A stretch of DNA of 64,000 bases from Deinandra increscens subsp. villosa (lineage: Eukaryota; Streptophyta; Magnoliopsida; Asterales; Asteraceae): NCBI GenBank assembly GCA_039602395.1, contig JBCNJP010000023.1, positions 94,814,030 to 94,878,029 on the forward strand. The letters run 5' to 3'. Below, in pieces: positions 43,201 to 55,969 of this stretch. Positions within the stretch are counted from its first letter, which is position 1; each line of letters begins with the position of its first letter. Below the pieces are notes generated by a model that did no database searches, was not told the DNA's origin, and saw only the letters and a list, made by a program, of their open reading frames with translations. The translations under genes and the position numbers were made by a program.

Positions 43201-45374
43201 TGTTTATGTTCGGATTCGTGACACCTTTACATAGAAATCATCAGAATTTACAAGAAGATCATGAAACAATTGTTGAATGTTTAAAATACCATTCGCTAAA
43301 GACTAAAAAGAGAAAGTTTGTGCACTGAAAAAGCGATGAAAATAAAATAAGTAGGTAAATGATGTTGCAGTAAATATTGAATACAACAAATTTGGGAAAG
43401 TGGGAAATTGTTGCACTTTTCTTAGGCCAAAGGGAGAAAGTTAATTTAATTTACAGATATAACTTACTAGTAAAGGAAAAAGGGTGATACATTACTCTAT
43501 AATACGATGATTCATTATTTCAAAATAATATAAGTTGAATGTACCTAAATTGTAGGGAGCATTTTCAGTTTTTTTGCATTTCCTGAGGTTATCTTCTTCA
43601 TAACACCATGCACCACTTGCAGAAACTTGGTCAGACCGTGGTTCCACAAGTAGACAGTCAACATCAATTGCTTCTTCCTCCAAAGAATGGTAAAAAGATT
43701 CCTCTTCAACCTATAAAAGACTATTAACTCATAATAAGAAAAAAAAAAACATATTTAACACAAATCTAGTATTTCCATTTATTTTGCATCGATAATCATC
43801 AAAGAGAATTTGGGACAAAATACTTGGATTAAAAATTAGTGCTAGAGTAACAAGATATGTATTGTTGCCCTTGTTTAGGACTTGTGTGTATATGATTGCT
43901 TATCAAAACTGCTTTATATGCTTATTGCGCTTTGATATAACGGATAAGAAGTTTTGAGAGTGGTTGAATTGCTTATCTGATTATTTCGGAGTGAGATAAG
44001 TAGCTTAGAAGCTTAGAGTTGCTTATTCCAAGCTGCTTATTTAAAAGAAAATAATCAGATAAAGCAGTTTTGATAATCAACCCGTAAGGCCGTAATGGTG
44101 TGTTTGGGGATGAGTAGTTTTTACTCATGTCCTTCACAATTAGTGAACCTTTTATATCTCTTGATTTTCACATACAATCTTTTATAAGATACACAAGATG
44201 TTTAGATAGTAATGTCCCTTTCTGCAATATATAGTTCATGCATGCTTCGGATATTAAAAGTGCGCCAATCTTCCCACTTTAAAGCAAGTTATTTGCCCCT
44301 ACATTTTGCCCAAAAAAATGTAGTCTAAAATACCACTATAAAAACACAGAAACACCCTTGATTAACTAAATCCAAAATGCACATAATAAGTTTCAAACAG
44401 AAGCCAATTATCAAAATCCTAGAAACAAATAACAGGAGCACTAGTAAGTAGACAAAAGACAACGATTTCAAGAATCTTACGATATTATAATTCCCACTTA
44501 CAACCCATATAATAAATCCTCATTTCAAATCATCAAAAGTCAAAACCCTCGATGATATTAGTGCTAAACACATATACATTACATAAATACATAACTATAT
44601 CATTAGAACAAAAATGCCTAACAATCCCAATTAGAAAAATGTAACAACTTTCAGCCTCATAGATTTACTTTTGGTTGCTCGAGTGAAAACTTCTCAGGGA
44701 TCACTCATCCCTAGATTGTTGCAACCTAAGCACGCTTACGGTGGAGTTCTAGAACATCCACAGCCAATGCGCCAAAAGCACGTTGCAGATATATGATGTC
44801 CGACAATCCTTATGAACACTCAGATATGTGACAATTGAGAAACTTAGTTACTATTGAGTGGGATCTTACCTTTTCTAGTTCAGAATCATTTTAGCATGCT
44901 AACGATATTTTAAAATTGAAATCGACGATCTAGAGCTGCAACATCATATTTTCACTCATCTCTCAAATTCTCAAAAATACTTACTTTCTCTCCAATGCTA
45001 AATCCTTGCATCATTTTCACCCCTTTTTTTACATTTAGCTTTTATAACCAAATTGTCAGATATCCCTTATGAATCTAAACATCTCTCCAGTCCACCAAAC
45101 AGTTAAAAAAAAAACACAAAACACAACACAGATTTCAAGAATCACATGATACTAAAACTCCCACTAAAATTCGACATAAAAATGCACCTTAAAGATGTAA
45201 AACACTCAAAATCATCAAACCCTTCAAACTAAACATATAATATTTCAGCAATCGAATGTAAACAAACCCTAACAAAAACCAGCATAAAACACAGCATTGA
45301 GCACATAACTCAATTATAAAAAACTAGAATCAAATTGTGGAACAAAGGAGAGGAAAAGTGACCTGATGATTCAT
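40273..45374 (-). CDS. TRF-like single-Myb (TRFL) DNA-binding protein
   Basis: Eight exons join in frame: 45374-45363, 43710-43545, 43224-43172, 43006-42925, 42827-42202, 41617-41378, 41274-41218, 40446-40273, giving 469 residues. The single Myb-like domain (about 350-402) has W at the helix positions (RVWSVSEVKKLL, GVGKWTHIKKLL) and ends VDLKDKWRNLL, the telobox/TRF-like helix-3 signature. RKPTKRYIDE with a nearby basic run (around 230-270) is also typical of TRFL3/TRFL6-type plant proteins. The N-terminus is acidic (EEEAIDVDCLLVEP). The family binds telomeric-type repeats or promoters in the nucleus; the target here is unknown. The first exon is only 12 nt (MNHQ) before a 1.65-kb intron. 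If that start is wrong, translation could begin at a later ATG. Confidence 0.82.
40740..41010. repeat. Remnant of the GAGCTCGAGC hAT family in the last intron region of the TRFL gene
   Basis: AAGCCGAGCTCAAGCTCGAG at 40976 and AAGCTCGAGCCTGA at 40949 lie beside an AT-rich core (40755-40920). Ends are not intact. Confidence 0.45.
43893..44080. mobile_element. MITE in intron 1 of the TRFL gene
   Basis: GATTGCTTATCAAAACTGCT and its inverted partner AGCAGTTTTGATAATCAA bound about 188 bp. Internal motifs TGCTTATC / GATAAG repeat. The superfamily is not assigned. Confidence 0.6.
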
Positions 45375-45989
45375 GGGTACGATGAGAAGGGAGGTTGCGG
45401 TGAAATCAGTGTACTGAAAAGAACGGCTCAGATTGCTTCATGGGATTGAATAATGGGGGTGAGACACAGAGGATAATAATTGTGGGAAAAGGAGAGTATT
45501 CTTGGACGGAATCGAAAGGTTTTGTAGGAAATCGGAATGGAATTTATGTTTGGCATCCGGGTGTGGCGACCCGTGCAAAAAACATCAAACGGACAATGAC
45601 TATCTCATTGTGTAAACTTTTTTTTTATAAATGTCAAGACAAGTTATAATAATTAAATAAGCTGAACTTATATGAATCATTTCTAGTTTTCTGATGTTTT
45701 AGATCCAATTTGAGATTCCTTTTTTCTTTAAACTATAAATATCTGGTTATTCGGGGGTCTCATCATAATAATCGATGTTATCCACGAGGCCACGATACGT
45801 TACGACCATAGTCCGTGCGGGTAATCAGGACACCCATCGCCCAAATGCCAACTGTGATAAAACATCTCACCCACCTCTATAATACTTTACGTTTTTTGTG
45901 TACGGTGAGATTTCAGATTTGATCTTCATGGTATAGAAATTGTCGGGCTGTTTTAAGGAATGCGCCGTTCAAAAAAAAAAACTAGTTTT
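45375..45989. other. Promoter side of the TRFL gene; SINE-like tail at the right end
   Basis: 45375-45450 is the probable leader. 45690-45985 has SINE-like features ending AATGCGCCGTTCAAAAAAAA (plus strand). No gene was seen. Confidence 0.35.
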
Positions 45990-46420
45990 TTTTTAACTAT
46001 TCAAACTGCTTTTTAAATGCTATATGTTAAAAGTGACTTCATGATTAGTTAATAAATAATGTTTCTCGTGAAAAATCTTTCTAATATGATCTGTTTATAA
46101 CAAAGATTCATACAAACCAGTATACACCTGATATTATTTCCTTCCACAATTCTCTACATCCAAGCTTTATATTTTTTCAAACAGCAATTTGTTGACAGCT
46201 TTGCTTGACCTCAATTCTTTGTTGGAATCTTTGTTTCTTGTTGGGATTTCTCTTTGGAATCAACTTTAAACCTGGATGACCAACTTTACAACAGACAAAA
46301 ATATAAAAATATTTGATACTATTTGTTTTTTAAATTTCCATATAAAACTAAAAAAGAAAATGTCCAGGTTAATCAGTAGAAGATTAAAATAAAATTAAAA
46401 AACAAACTTTTAGCAATACA
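45990..46420. repeat. Fused copy of both flanks of the receptor-kinase gene (deletion scar)
   Basis: 45990-46190 is homologous to 51806-51995 (shared GAAC/AAATGCTATA..GTAAAAG, TTCATACAAACCA.TATACA.CT, CTCTACATC). 46191-46420 is homologous to 55373-55612 (GTTGACAGCTTTGCTTGACC and about 230 bp more). In the other location these blocks are separated by the whole receptor-kinase gene. Confidence 0.85.
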
Positions 46421-46737
46421 ATTGAGTAAACTTCTCCCCACAAGCAGCATGCATACCAGACTTTAGAACGCCATCTCGTCAACAAAAATGTAACTTCATC
46501 TTTGATCCGTTCTTCATACACACACGTGTGTATATATATATGCTCAGAAGATATGTGATATGATATCACAGTTGTGATTCAAAATTCACAAAATACAAAA
46601 AAAAGTCGAAACTGAGCTCATAAATTAAATCCCTGCAAAGTTGGAAGGTCAAATATCACATTTCACATGAAAAAATGGGAACAAAATACCAAAAGAAAAT
46701 CATGTTTAAGTGGACCATTAATACCTTCTTTAGCGGA

Positions 46738-48678
46738 TCAGTTATCCCAGTAGTTCCGAAGCTGTGACATATGCAAAAGAAGCTCATCCCGACCCAACCC
46801 AGTAACACTGCTAGTCATAATCCATGGCGGGTGAATCTTGTAATTTTCTTGAATCAGTTCTTGGAAACTCTTGATATTTTCATCAGGCCTTTTTCCTTTG
46901 CTGTTCTTCGTTTTATCGCATTTTGTGAATACAATTGTCATTGGAATCTAAAACCGAAAGAATCAATCTTCTGATGTAATAAATCAGGATATAACTAAAG
47001 AATGTAAATTAGGAATCAAAAAATCATACGTTGTTTCGTCCAAGCCAATTAGCACAATCAAGGTCAATCTTCTGAGGAGGGACACTTGCATCAACAAGAA
47101 GCAAGACGGATACCAAAGATTCTCTGTTTAGAAAGTAACCTTTTGTGAATGATGACCAATCCATTCTTGCAGATTCCGGAGCGTTAGCAAAGCTGCATCA
47201 CCCAAGAATATGAACCCCTTTTTTAAGTGTATCTATGATAGCAAAAAACAACTTTAATATACTTATTTTTTCTTCGTCTAAATCACTACATATCTATGCA
47301 GTAAAAGGCGAGGCGATTGCTTGATTCAATCAAGGCACAAAAAAACGGCCTAAAACGAGCCAAAAAGTGCCTGAACCAGGAATAGATTGAACCCTACCCT
47401 TGTTTTCTTAGCCACTGGCCAAGAAAAGGCTTATGGTTCCTTTGTTGACCTTACTCCCTATAGCCATCTTCCTTGTGATATTTATTTGCATCAGCAATGT
47501 GGGATTAAAAATAAAACAAATTTTTATGTTTCTTGCACTTCAATTTAAAAGAAATTATATTATAATTTTTTTTATTATACTCACAGAATAGTATTAAGTT
47601 ATAAATTTTATTTGCCTGGTTTCCTGCTAATCTGCTATATAATTTCTTATTATTGTGCACTCCCGACAATAACTCACATTGTATCAATAAAAATTATAAA
47701 ATCACTGTTTTGGCTATACTCTCTATTCTCTTCTCTTTCGAAAGTTACAAATCGTCTTCTATTGGTCTAGTGAGACTATTTGTTTCTTCATGTGCACCTT
47801 GTGCTTTTAACTACCTAGCTACATATCACTCAAATGTCAGCTACCTCTATCTTAAACGCTTAAATTTAATGTTTGATTCATGTTTGAATATGAAAACCAC
47901 GATTACTCTCTCCACATATATCTTTTCATTTCTTATCATGTTTAACTTGTCCCACATCTATGATCTATTTGAGTGAAAGCAAAATGAAGTTGTAGTAATA
48001 GCATAATACTGAAAGAATGAAAATAGAGCTTACCCATAGCCAGGCAAATCAACAAGGTACCAACTTCGATTCACCAAGAAATGATTGATAAGTTGAGTCT
48101 TCCCTACGCATTATAAAAACAAACACATATCATATTATTCCCAATTTGCTTGCATAACTAATCACAAACACACAAACACACAAACAAACCTAATGAAACC
48201 AGAGGAAGCACAACCAACCTGGTTTTTTGGAAGTGAGGGCTACTTCTTTCTTACGAACTAACGAATTGATTAGAGAAGATTTGCCCACATTGGAGCGACC
48301 CAGCATTGCGAATTCGGGCCGGTCGTCTTTAGGGCAGTCTTTGGGCCGAACACTGCTTCCGATAAACTGAACCTCTTTGACTTTGGCGTCGCCGGCATAA
48401 GGACCTAGGACGATGTTGGAGCCGGTTAAGATCATGGTTTCAGTGACTTCTTCCGGGGTGATTCCGGGAGGTATGAAGAGGATGGTTCGGGCGAATTTGG
48501 CGGCGTCGGAGACGGAGATTTTGGGCGTTTTGGTGGCGGAGACGGTGGTGGGAGAGGGAGAATGAGATGTGGAGTTTCTGAAGGAGAGTGAGAAGGGGAA
48601 AGAAGATGGAGATGGGGGGAGGAGTGAAGAGAAGCGATTGGTGAAGAGACGAATTCTGGCAGCCGGCATTAACATCAT
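46738..48678 (-). CDS. EngB/YihA-type GTPase, organelle-targeted
   Basis: Four exons, 48678-48219, 48103-48034, 47192-47030 and 46947-46738, join in frame to 300 residues. An N-terminal Ser/Pro/Arg-rich leader of about 50 residues suggests a plastid or mitochondrial transit peptide. The GTPase motifs are complete: G1 GRSNVGKSS (127-135), G3 DLPGYG, G4 TKCD and a G5-like TSSVTG. Bacterial EngB (YsxC/YihA) is needed for large ribosomal subunit assembly, so a role in organellar ribosome biogenesis is inferred. Two adjacent ATG codons open the frame (48678 and 48675), with a further Met at residue 4. The start lies in a GC-rich island typical of the gene's first exon. Confidence 0.9.
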
Positions 48679-48789
48679 CGATTATGTCTCCAGATGATGA
48701 ACAAAACTGAAAATAATACACAACAATGTTGAAGAAGATAAATAATACCAAAATCCGATTAACACACCCAATCAATTAGGAATGTGTGA

Positions 48790-49200
48790 AAAACGGGGTG
48801 GAACTGGCACTACGCGCGAAATAATTTCACGGTTCGGTTCTTGGTTTTTGGTTTTCATATTTCACAGTTTCGGTTCCGGTTCAATTTGGTTCGGTTGGAA
48901 CCAATGCTCACTGAACACACCCCTTAGGTCCTTCGTACTAGTCCGTGAGTGGGCCTCGTAAGTGTTGAGGCTTCATGAGGAGGGAGTACACCACCCCACT
49001 CTTCGTGAGAGGGGGTGTGGCGGGAGTAGGTATACCCGAAATTGATTCATGGGTAGTTGGTATAAAAACGGATATGAGATTGATAAAAAAAAAAAACAGA
49101 TTCGGGTATGGGCATGGGTTTAGTTGGTACCTGGCCCGATTACCTGCATTATTATACCTGATTACCTGACATAATACTTGAATCAATACCCGAAACATTT
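48790..49200. repeat. Cluster of decayed hAT-type fragments
   Basis: 48830-48905 holds GGTTCGGTTC motifs. 49030-49200 is a truncated copy of the 30800-31650 element (GATATGAGATTGATAAAAAA, GGTATGGGCATGGG, ATACCCGAAAC). Confidence 0.5.
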
Positions 49201-49399
49201 TTTATATATATGGTGAGGAGGTAAATATATGTAAGGTCCACATACTTATTATACAAAAACATGACTTTTTATCATGTTTACAAAATCGGTCTCAAATTTT
49301 TTTTCATCATTTTAACTTAAAAGTTAGTCTTGGGTGTCTAACGCCTTTCAAAACATGGCCGTCAGCATCTAGTGTTGGATACAATCAACCACGTGATTT

Positions 49400-50920
49400 A
49401 CATTGGGTTTCTACCTACCACAAACACTAAACAAGTTAATGTTTGTGTCAAATAAATCATAATACAACCTTTATGTAACAATTCACAATTTACAAATTTC
49501 GTCCAGTTTGGTCGTGTGTCACGACAGTTTAAGCTATTCCTGTCACATACCGCAAGGAGTTTCGAGTGTCGCGGACTAGTGCCAGTAAAGCATCGTGTGG
49601 CGCGACGAAGAACTACAGACAAAGAGTTTTTCTAGATTTTGGGACTTAGCCAAATTTTTACCACATTCAGGTTTGATCTCTATAATACCATTTCCAGCTA
49701 ACATATCACTATGTGAATTAAACCCCAAACTCAAGATGGTCATCCTAACATTCCAAAACCCTATGATCATCAACTTCATAATTATTTAACCACTTATTTA
49801 TATCATCTAACCAGTTCAACACATCATTATTTCTTTGACCTTCAAAACTTCACTATACATATCAATGGGTTATTAAAATATGTAACATGGCGTAGATGTT
49901 ACCTCGTGCGTTAAAACCTTCTCCACCCGTTTTGATGTTTGAGCCTCCTCCTTGATTATCTAAAAAAGGTTCAACCCTTGTTAGCTTCACACAATACCAT
50001 CATTAATCTAAGCAGCTCATAACAGATTCATGATTCACATCCCGCCCATTATTTAGCTTGATTTCGTAAACATGTAAGTGTCATAAAACATAAGCTCATA
50101 TAGACATATTTCATATGTTTAGCATTTGTACAAATAACCACATCTATATGTCACATTTGGCTACCTTATTCACCAAATTACTAATCAAGAGTTTATGTAG
50201 ACATTTAATCGAGCATCTTGTGTGCATAACTTAAGGTAGCAAAACTTTAACCTAAATAAATAAATTGGGTTCCATTTCCATGTTTTACCCAAACCTAATT
50301 TTCATGAAATCCATCACATAAATCATCTATCATAAGATTAACAATCACACAAATTTAATTTCCTAAAACATAGTTAGAATTCACCACCCATAGCTTATCC
50401 CAAACAAACTCAGTGTTTGAGTCACAAATTTCAAGCATTTTTATATCTAGAACATAAAACAAGCATCCTATAACACATTCATTAATTTAGGCTCAAAATA
50501 CAACCTTAATCATTCCAATCAGGCCACCATTATCGAACCCTAGACGTGCAAAAAGATAACATTTTTACTTACTTGACAAGTTCCAATAGTAGTTACGTCA
50601 TAGAAAAAGCTCCAACAATCTTGTTTCCCCAGCAAAAATTGCAGGTTTTAGATGAGGGATTAACCAGGGTCGATTTCTAGGGCTCGACTTCCCTCTATTT
50701 CTTTTATTCTATTTAATTTAATCAGATTTCACCTATTTACATAATTCGCCCCTCATGTCTCTTGTTTATATAACTTTAATTCAAACTTTCATATTACATC
50801 TTAAACCCTCAACTTTAACATATGCATCATATTGCCATACAAGTTACATGTACCCATATTTCAATAACACTCTTAACATGAATTTAACGGAAACTAATTA
50901 TTTAAAAATCGGGTTGTTAC
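49400..50920 (+). repeat. Probable Ty3-like LTR or 3' end sequence (partial)
   Basis: TGTGTCACGACAG, GTGTCGCGGAC and GTGTGGCGCGACGAAG motifs, then a long frame-free region ending CGGGTTGTTACA (50910-50921), recall the region before and within LTRs of plant Ty3-like retrotransposons. No matching second LTR or coding domain was found. Confidence 0.3.
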
Positions 50921-50921
50921 A

Positions 50922-51805
50922 ATTCCACATTAAAGATTTTGCAAACCAAACAAATTATACTTTTTGGATGGATTGTTTTGCAAACCGAACACATTATAGT
51001 TTCTCGATGGATTTTTGTGATGGATTTCGATTCCGTCCAAAACATTTTATGAACTAAATAAGGCCTTAGATTTAATCGCTTTCTTGAAAGAAGCCTATCT
51101 ATCATTTCATCTTTCCCAGACCCTAACAATAGTTTTACTATGGATATGATTTTCACTAGGTCTAGTTGTTATATATTAACAAGAGGAAATTACATTTTAT
51201 GTACTTTAGGAATTATTAGATTTCACTTTTCATCCCAAACTAAAGAAATAGCAAAAAATGTCCTTTTTGTTTAAACTTTATTACAGCTTAGATCATTTCT
51301 TCTAATGGATGTTAAATTTTTCCGTTAAGTTTTGTCATGTGCATGTCACATGAGGGTATAATTGTCTTTTTTATCTTTTAGGGACCAGTCTTGTAAATAA
51401 AAGTATAAAACTTAAATAAAATAGTTTTATAAAATAAGAAAATAGATCCGGTCAAAATATAAAGCCTGGTTTTAACCACACTGATCTTCTCCATCGTCAC
51501 CACCTCCAACAACCACCGCCTTCCTAACCCCATTGGTATCTCAGGTGACCGACAACCAAAAATCTTCGTCTCACCACGATTAGTATCCTTTAGAACCTGT
51601 CTTGATGACCAAGGCTCCAAGGGCACTATACAATACCACTCTCCACATAAGGATAAGTCATTCACTCTAAACTCAACATACTCACATACAATACACACCT
51701 CACACTCAATCACCTAAAACATATCTTTCCAATGAAACCATGTGTTGTTAAAGTTAAAGTTAAAGATTAAGCAAATGATGAAGACATCATGTTTAATTTT
51801 ATACC
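50922..51805. other. Intergenic with decayed repeat
   Basis: 51185-51370 resembles the ends of Mutator-like or related elements (GAAATTACATTTTATGTACTTT). No gene recognised. Confidence 0.35.
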
Positions 51806-51995
51806 TTGTTAAGGATTTCAAACTTTTCATAATGCCTTCTAAATGCTATAAGGTAAAAGGGACTTTATGATTGCATAATAAATAATCAAGGAGTAGAACA
51901 AGGTGTATTTATTAACATTCATACAAACCATTATACATCTAGTGTTATTTGCTTCCACTACTCTCTACATCTATGTTTTATATTCATTTATAAAA
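51806..51995. repeat. Downstream flank of receptor kinase, duplicated at 45990-46190
   Basis: It lies just past the kinase stop at 52096, probably 3' UTR. It is clearly homologous to 45990-46190 at around 75-80 percent. Confidence 0.8.
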
Positions 51996-52095
51996 AATTA
52001 ACAAAAAAACATTTTAAAGATACAAAATCAAATACTCACTCCCTATTTATGATTAAAATGACTTTTAAGCATGCCAGAGTATAATCAGTTAACTG

Positions 52096-55002
52096 TTAAC
52101 CTCTATGTTCAGTTGTGGAAACTGGAAAGTGAATTTCCTCTAATCTGGTCAAAATTTGAGTCATGTTAGGTCTTCTTTCAGGTGATGCTTCAGTACACTC
52201 AAGTGCCAACTCAGCAATCTTCAACATATCTTCATGCCCATCTTTCTCTACCAATATTTCCAAATCAAATATATCCATTGACCAATCAGAATCCACAACA
52301 CCTCTAACCCAATTTGACAGATCTTCATGGCTATCATCTCCTGGTAGTTTTCCTGTAATCACTTCCAAAAGCAAGAGCCCAAAACAGTAAACATCTGACT
52401 TGTGTGTTGGTTTCCTCCCTTCTATGACTTCCGGGCATTTCTTGATCGCGAATGTTGACTTTAGCGATGGTAGAAGTGGCAAGTAGCCGAAATCCGATAG
52501 TTTGGCGTGTGTGGTTTCGTTTGAGAAGGAGACTAACACGTTTGACGATTTGAGGTTTCCGTGTGGCGCTTTTTGAGAAGATGATGATTGGTGCAAGAAG
52601 ATTAAACCTTTTGTTACATCTTTCAAGATTTGTAATCTTGTTGCCCAGTTGAGTGGTATTCTCCCAATGCCTCTACTTCCTACATATTTCAAGATCATGA
52701 ATAAGATGAGCCGGGTAGAATACATCCACCAAAATCCCTACATCCACCGCTTTTTTCAAGAAAAAAACACCAAGAAAACACTTTCTTTTATTTTTATTTT
52801 TAAAACATCATAACTCAAATCGCTATATATTCTTTCCAGAACACCTTTTTTTCAATTTTTGTGATGTTTTTTATTTTTTTCCAAAAAAAAAAATACACAA
52901 AAAAGTAAATATAATTTTTCTTTTTATAGAAAAAAGGTGTGTTTTGGTGCGACTATAAGAATGGTGTTTTTAGAAGAAAAAAAAGTGTTTTTTTTGTGTG
53001 TTTTTTGAAAAAAAAAACCGCCACAACAAAAAAACGTCACAAAAACTGGAAAAAGGAATGTGCTCTAGAAAGACACCATAGCAATTAGAGGTATGGTGTA
53101 TTTTAAAAAAAATGTGTTTAAAAAAAAAAGGGGGTGAATGTAGGGATTTTGGTGGATGTATTCTAACTCCTATCATATTAGAGATGTGAACAAAATAAAC
53201 CGCCCGTGAGTTAAACGAGACAAGCTCGGGCTTAGCTTGGCTCAGTTTGTTTACACCACGGTACAATTATGATAAACATAAAGAATATTAAACACGAACC
53301 ATGCAATAACTCGAATAAGCTTCCATCTTGCATGAACTCATGAATGACCAACTTCTCATCTTTCGAGTAGTAAAATGAAACCATTTCCACAAGGTTTTCA
53401 TGCCTAAGTTTCCCGAGCAAGTGCATTTGGTGTACAAATTCCTTTTTGGTTAAAGAATTCATTCCTTTGACCCGTTTTACAGCAACAACAGGACCTGATT
53501 CCAGTGTCGCCTTGTAGATGGTGCCTAGAGTTCCTTTCCCAATAATTTCAGCCGATGCCCTGAGTAACTCATCTAAATCAAAAACCGGCTTATGTTCCTG
53601 GAAGAATTCTAAGTCAACTGACTTTTCTGGATCACCTGTACTTGCAGACCATTGAGCTTTCTTTTCAACACCTTTGTTAGGATCTTGGTCCCTTTCTGCA
53701 CATAAATAGAACAGAAATATCAATAACTTTTTCACTATAGATATACATAGAACACCTTGGGTAGTTGGGTGCATATATGTGTGTGTGTTTGTGTAGGGTG
53801 TTATTTAAGAACCAATAATATGTTGAGAATCGCATTAACCACATGATGCATTTGTGCATACACAAGACGGGAAACACACACACAAACAATGGATTACTCG
53901 GCGCTTTTAACTTTTTGTTTCTAAAACTTCTCGCTCGCACTTTTATTAATAAAAAACCAGACTTAAATAGGGGAAACAAACAAACTAGAACCACTACTCA
54001 ACTAAACCTAAGACGCCTTATTTCATGCAAAAAATATACCGACCCGCAACTTGCTAAAACAATAACAACCACGTGCCTAAATAAAAACTTCAGGTTGACC
54101 TGCATAAGTATCCTTTACGGCTTTACCCAACTTGCGTAACCCAACTTGACCCATCAAGATTAATTCCCATGTGTATCCAACGTACCAGCTGCATCTCTCT
54201 TTTCTTTTTTTCTCTGAACTCTTCTGTAACAGCAAAACAAACACAAAATCACGAGGAAAAGCAAGATTGCGGCTGCAACAGCAATCAGCACAATACTCCA
54301 TACTTTGAGAGGTTTCTTCTTGTCTTCTGAAGGAGACGGTGGAGGAGAAACAGCACAAGGTGTATCTAGAGGCTTTCCACATAACCCTGGATTATGATCA
54401 AATGAACTACCATCAAACCTTTCTAAGATTTTCGTTTCTGGGACTGGTCCAGAAAGCTGGTTGTATGACAAGTTGAGAGCAGTCAATGACTCTTGATCAA
54501 AAGGCGGGATTGTTCCTGTTATCTCGTTTTCTTGAAGTTCAAGTGCGTTGAGATTCGGGAGGTGGATGTAATCCAATGGAATAGGACCTGTAAACTGATT
54601 ACTGGAAAGTAATATTGATTCCAGGTGCATGAGATTGGTGAGGTTTGGGAGAACTCCAGTAAGGGAATTGTTGTGAAAGCTGAGTTTTGATAAGAAAGTA
54701 ACATTTTGTAGGAATCCAGCAGGGAGTGATCCTGTTAGATTTATTGATTCCAGAGTCAGTTGGGTCACATGGGAACTGGAACAACTGATTCCGATCCACC
54801 TGCTCATATTGTTCCGACATGGTGGACCTGTCCAATTCCCATGTAAATTGTAACTGGATTTCATAGAGTCCCGGAATGGAATTAAGGCATCCCTTTCCTC
54901 ATGGTAGAATTCCTGTATAGTTATGTCTGACTTAATGACCATGAACTTGGTAAACATCAGTTGGATGATGAGAAGTTGATAAATCTTAGCCATGTGATAC
55001 AT
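52096..55002 (-). CDS. LRR-III receptor-like kinase, probably catalytically inactive
   Basis: Three exons, 55002-54186, 53695-53300 and 52679-52096, join in frame to 598 residues. In order: signal peptide (about 1-25), LRR N-terminal domain with WTGPPC and WIGISC, about five LRRs (85-190), a proline-rich linker, a transmembrane segment (about 234-257) followed by basic residues, then a kinase domain. The kinase has FDLDELLRASAEIIGKG with a glycine loop GKGTLG and the VAVK lysine (346). The catalytic loop is HGNLKSSN (444) instead of HRDxKxxN, and DFG is kept (467). The missing aspartate marks the pseudokinases common in subfamily LRR-III. Such proteins signal at the plasma membrane through partners. 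The ligand and pathway cannot be told from sequence. A second Met at residue 4 may be the real start. Confidence 0.88.
52716..53165. mobile_element. TIR element in the second intron of the receptor kinase
   Basis: TAGAATACATCCACCAAAAT and its inverted partner ATTTTGGTGGATGTATTCTA form ~33-bp terminal repeats around A/T homopolymer-rich DNA (450 bp). No target duplication is evident. Confidence 0.65.
53180..53262. repeat. Short GAGC-type hAT remnant
   Basis: TTAGAGATGTGAACAAAATAA and GGCTCAGTTTGTTTACACC are decayed ends separated by about 50 bp. Confidence 0.4.
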
Positions 55003-55375
55003 GGCAGTTGAAAAGTGGTTGATGGTTGTGGGAGAAAAAATGTGAATTAAAGAAAGAATGTGAAAGACATCGAAGGAAAGTGATGCCTTATTTCAACGTA
55101 TTAATCAATAAACCAGTCTTTAGTATTATCACAAAACAATATAATTACAACTTATGAGTTGTTTAACAGCGTATGCTGCAAGGCAAAATGGATCAAAGTT
55201 TTTGTTTTTTCCTCAATGTTTCAAAAATGTTTGCCCAGATACTTTTACCCAGTAAAATTGGGGGATATTTTAAATGGATAAAACAAAAATATTTGAAAGC
55301 AGGTTAGATATTGAGTAAACATGTGGAAGCAACATGAAAGTAAAATAATTAAACTAAAACAAATAGGAAAGTGTT

Positions 55376-55612
55376 GACAGCTTTGCTTGACCTCAATTCT
55401 TTGTTGGAATCCTTGTTTCTTGTTGGGTTTTCTCTTTGGAATTAACTTCAAACCTGGATGACCAGCTTTACAACAGACAAAAATATAAAGATATTTGATG
55501 CTATTTTTTTAAAAAAAAAATTCAATATAAAATTAAAATAGAAAATGCCCTGGTTAATCACCAGAAGATTGCAATAAAATTTAAAAAAAAAAGCAACTTT
55601 TAGTAATACAAA
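55376..55612. repeat. Upstream flank of receptor kinase, duplicated at 46196-46420
   Basis: CAGCTTTGCTTGACCTCAAT through TTTTAGTAATACAA matches 46196-46420 at roughly 88 percent. It lies about 370 bp upstream of the kinase start codon. Confidence 0.85.
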
Positions 55613-55969
55613 AGTTAATCAAAAAACAACAATAAACAAACAAAATATGTAGAACCAACTATCAAGCCAGTCATGACCGGCTGATGAGTGCCGCCAAACT
55701 CAAATCAAACTCCTTTTCAAGCGTGCATGGCACGGTGCAAAGATTAAACAGATCCGGTGCTCGCCAACGAAACTAGGACCAAGTCCTTCATAGACTCGTC
55801 CCAGATTTGACAGTTACTCACCCAAATTAATAAAGATAATGAACATTTCATATTAGACAAAAGATCACAATCATGGTTGCATTTACTAATAGTACAAATA
55901 TCTTAATTACTCATATACAGTCATACACACACAAATCTTTTCTATCATTTAACTATTTACATGATATAG

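Noticed and set aside
47653..47976. 107-codon plus-strand frame
   Set aside because: It lies in an intron of the EngB gene, is AT-driven and resembles no family.
49400..50920. Complete LTR retrotransposon
   Set aside because: No second LTR, primer-binding site, polypurine tract or gag-pol frame could be identified.
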